Shown piece by piece: positions 63,301 to 64,000 of a stretch of 64,000 nucleotides of DNA; the stretch's first letter is position 1, and each line of letters starts with the position of its first letter. A program made the translations under genes and the position numbers. The notes beneath the pieces are model-generated. The model worked only from the letters and a program-made list of their open reading frames with translations. It did no database searches and was not told where the DNA came from. The DNA comes from Hetaerina americana (taxonomy: Eukaryota > Arthropoda > Insecta > Odonata > Calopterygidae). The stretch covers positions 1 through 64,000 of the forward strand of contig JAKTNV010000604.1 of assembly GCA_022747635.1 (NCBI GenBank). The letters are read 5' to 3'.

Positions 63301-64000
63301 ATAAATCCTGAAAGACAAGAAATGAGCATAAAAGATGCTTCAGCGCAAGTGTTAAGGCTGCTAAAAGAGCCCAAATTTCAAAAAATATTGCGAAAAACAA
63401 CAATCTTCATTTTTAGAGTGAATGTTTGAGGTGTATAGAAGTCATTTATTTTATTTTTAGAAATTTTAATTTTTACATTTTTCCATGAAAAGTCCCAATA
63501 CCCCTTCTTTGGGTTCTAGGTGAAAATCTCACTCGCAACAAATCAAACAAAAATGTTTCCATGGTGTGTATTGTTGTTCATTTTCATCAAATAAATAAAA
63601 TAAAACCCAGAATAAATCCTGAAAGACAAGAAATGAGCATAAAAGATGCTTCAGCGCAAGTGTTAAGGTTGCTAAAAGAGCCCAAATTTCAAAAAATATT
63701 GCCAAAAACAGCAATCTTCTGTTTTAGAGTGAATGTTTGAGGTATATAGAAGGCATTTATTTCATTTTTAGAAATTTTAATTTTTTACATTTTTCCATGA
63801 AAAGTGCCAAAACCCCCCACTTTGGGTTCTAGGTGAAAATCTCACTCGACACAAATCAAACAAAAATGTTTCCATGGTGTGTATTGTTGTACATTTTCAT
63901 CAAATAAACAAAATAAAACCCAGAATAAATCCTGAAAGACAAGAAATGAGCATAAAAGATGCTTCAGCGCAAGTGGTAACGTTGCTAAAAGAGCCCAAAT

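Larger units (their letters stand above)
54770..63943 (+). repeat. 5,602-bp (18-monomer) unit; second copy cut by the window end
   Basis: About 54,770-58,341 recurs as 60,372-63,943 at exactly 5,602 bp. Shared private variants are GTGCCCATACC (54,775), AATTTCACTCG (55,119), CAATGAAAAATG (55,138), GAGCCTAAAAG (56,472), GAGTTAATGTATGAGG (57,192) and TTTGGATTCTAGG (57,284), each repeated 5,602 bp later. I found no difference between the copies over this span. The first unit is completed by 58,342-60,371. Within the unit, a 7-monomer (2,182-bp) repeat links 55,434-56,200 to 57,616-58,340. Confidence 0.88.
1..64000 (+). repeat. Satellite DNA array, ~311-bp monomer, ~200 head-to-tail copies
   Basis: Every part of the window except five 242-bp insertions is the same 309-313 bp unit repeated in one orientation. 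Each unit begins with TTTGGGTTCTAGGTGAAAAT, continues through TTTCCATGGTGTGTATTG, ATAAAACCCAGAATAAATCC, GATGCTTCAGCGCAAGTG, AAAAGAGCCCAAATTTC and GTGAATGTTTGAGG, and ends with TTTTTCCATGAAAAGTGCC plus a C-rich tract of variable length. Dividing the non-insertion length by 311 gives roughly 200 monomers. Monomers differ by diagnostic substitutions that recur at long fixed spacings, so the array has higher-order structure. No stretch holds a recognisable gene. A eukaryotic satellite is the only reading I find consistent; centromeric or pericentromeric location is inference. Confidence 0.98.

Noticed and set aside
1..64000. About 190 short reading frames of 60-105 codons on both strands
   Set aside because: They recur once per 311-bp monomer on both strands, lack recognisable domains, and break wherever a monomer has an indel. 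They are by-products of the satellite.
1..64000. CRISPR array
   Set aside because: The unit is 309-313 bp with no alternation of short constant repeat and unique spacer; the whole unit is repeated.
1..64000. CENP-B box or other known centromere motif
   Set aside because: No stretch of the monomer matches the CENP-B box pattern. Centromere function cannot be claimed from sequence.
1..64000. Telomere repeats, rRNA, tRNA or retrotransposon coding sequence
   Set aside because: No short telomeric motif arrays, conserved RNA gene sequence or long reading frame was found; the longest frame is about 105 codons and is repeat-derived.

Overview
The whole 64-kb window is one head-to-tail satellite DNA array. 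The monomer is AT-rich, 309-313 bp long, and about 200 copies are present, all in the same orientation. A 300-bp stretch I counted (5,641-5,940) is about 31% G+C. I see no protein-coding gene, rRNA, tRNA, CRISPR array or operon. The many short reading frames (61 aa on minus, 62-105 aa on plus) recur once per monomer and are by-products of the repeat. A homogeneous satellite of this length with higher-order structure, plus a retroelement-like insertion, points to a eukaryotic nuclear genome, probably from a heterochromatic, pericentromeric or subtelomeric block. An invertebrate animal is a weak guess only. The species cannot be read from the sequence.

Layout. Positions 1-3,450 are an indel-rich stretch that is a poorer copy of 6,860-9,070. 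Positions 3,450-20,580 are built from 9-, 13-, 17-, 18- and 26-monomer segmental copies joined by chimeric monomers. Positions 20,590-23,079 are a 4-monomer tandem duplication. Positions 23,080-28,650 are a mosaic. Positions 28,655-39,085 hold a 4,867-bp higher-order unit (14 monomers plus two insertions) present twice plus a partial third copy. Positions 41,050-47,260 hold a 3,107-bp (10-monomer) unit in two copies. Positions 47,400-54,770 are copies of segments found at 21-31 kb. Positions 54,770-64,000 hold a 5,602-bp (18-monomer) unit whose second copy is cut by the window end.

The most notable objects are five copies of a 242-bp insertion, flanked by 12-bp direct repeats, at one fixed point of the monomer. 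Each contains a 203-bp almost perfect palindrome (101-bp arms, one mismatched pair, one central base). The arms resemble inverted Penelope-like terminal repeats and carry a hammerhead-ribozyme-like core. In the first copy the spacer at the palindrome centre is inverted relative to the other four, which moves the better hammerhead-like core to the opposite strand. All comparisons were made by eye; identities are qualitative and block boundaries are approximate to tens of bases.
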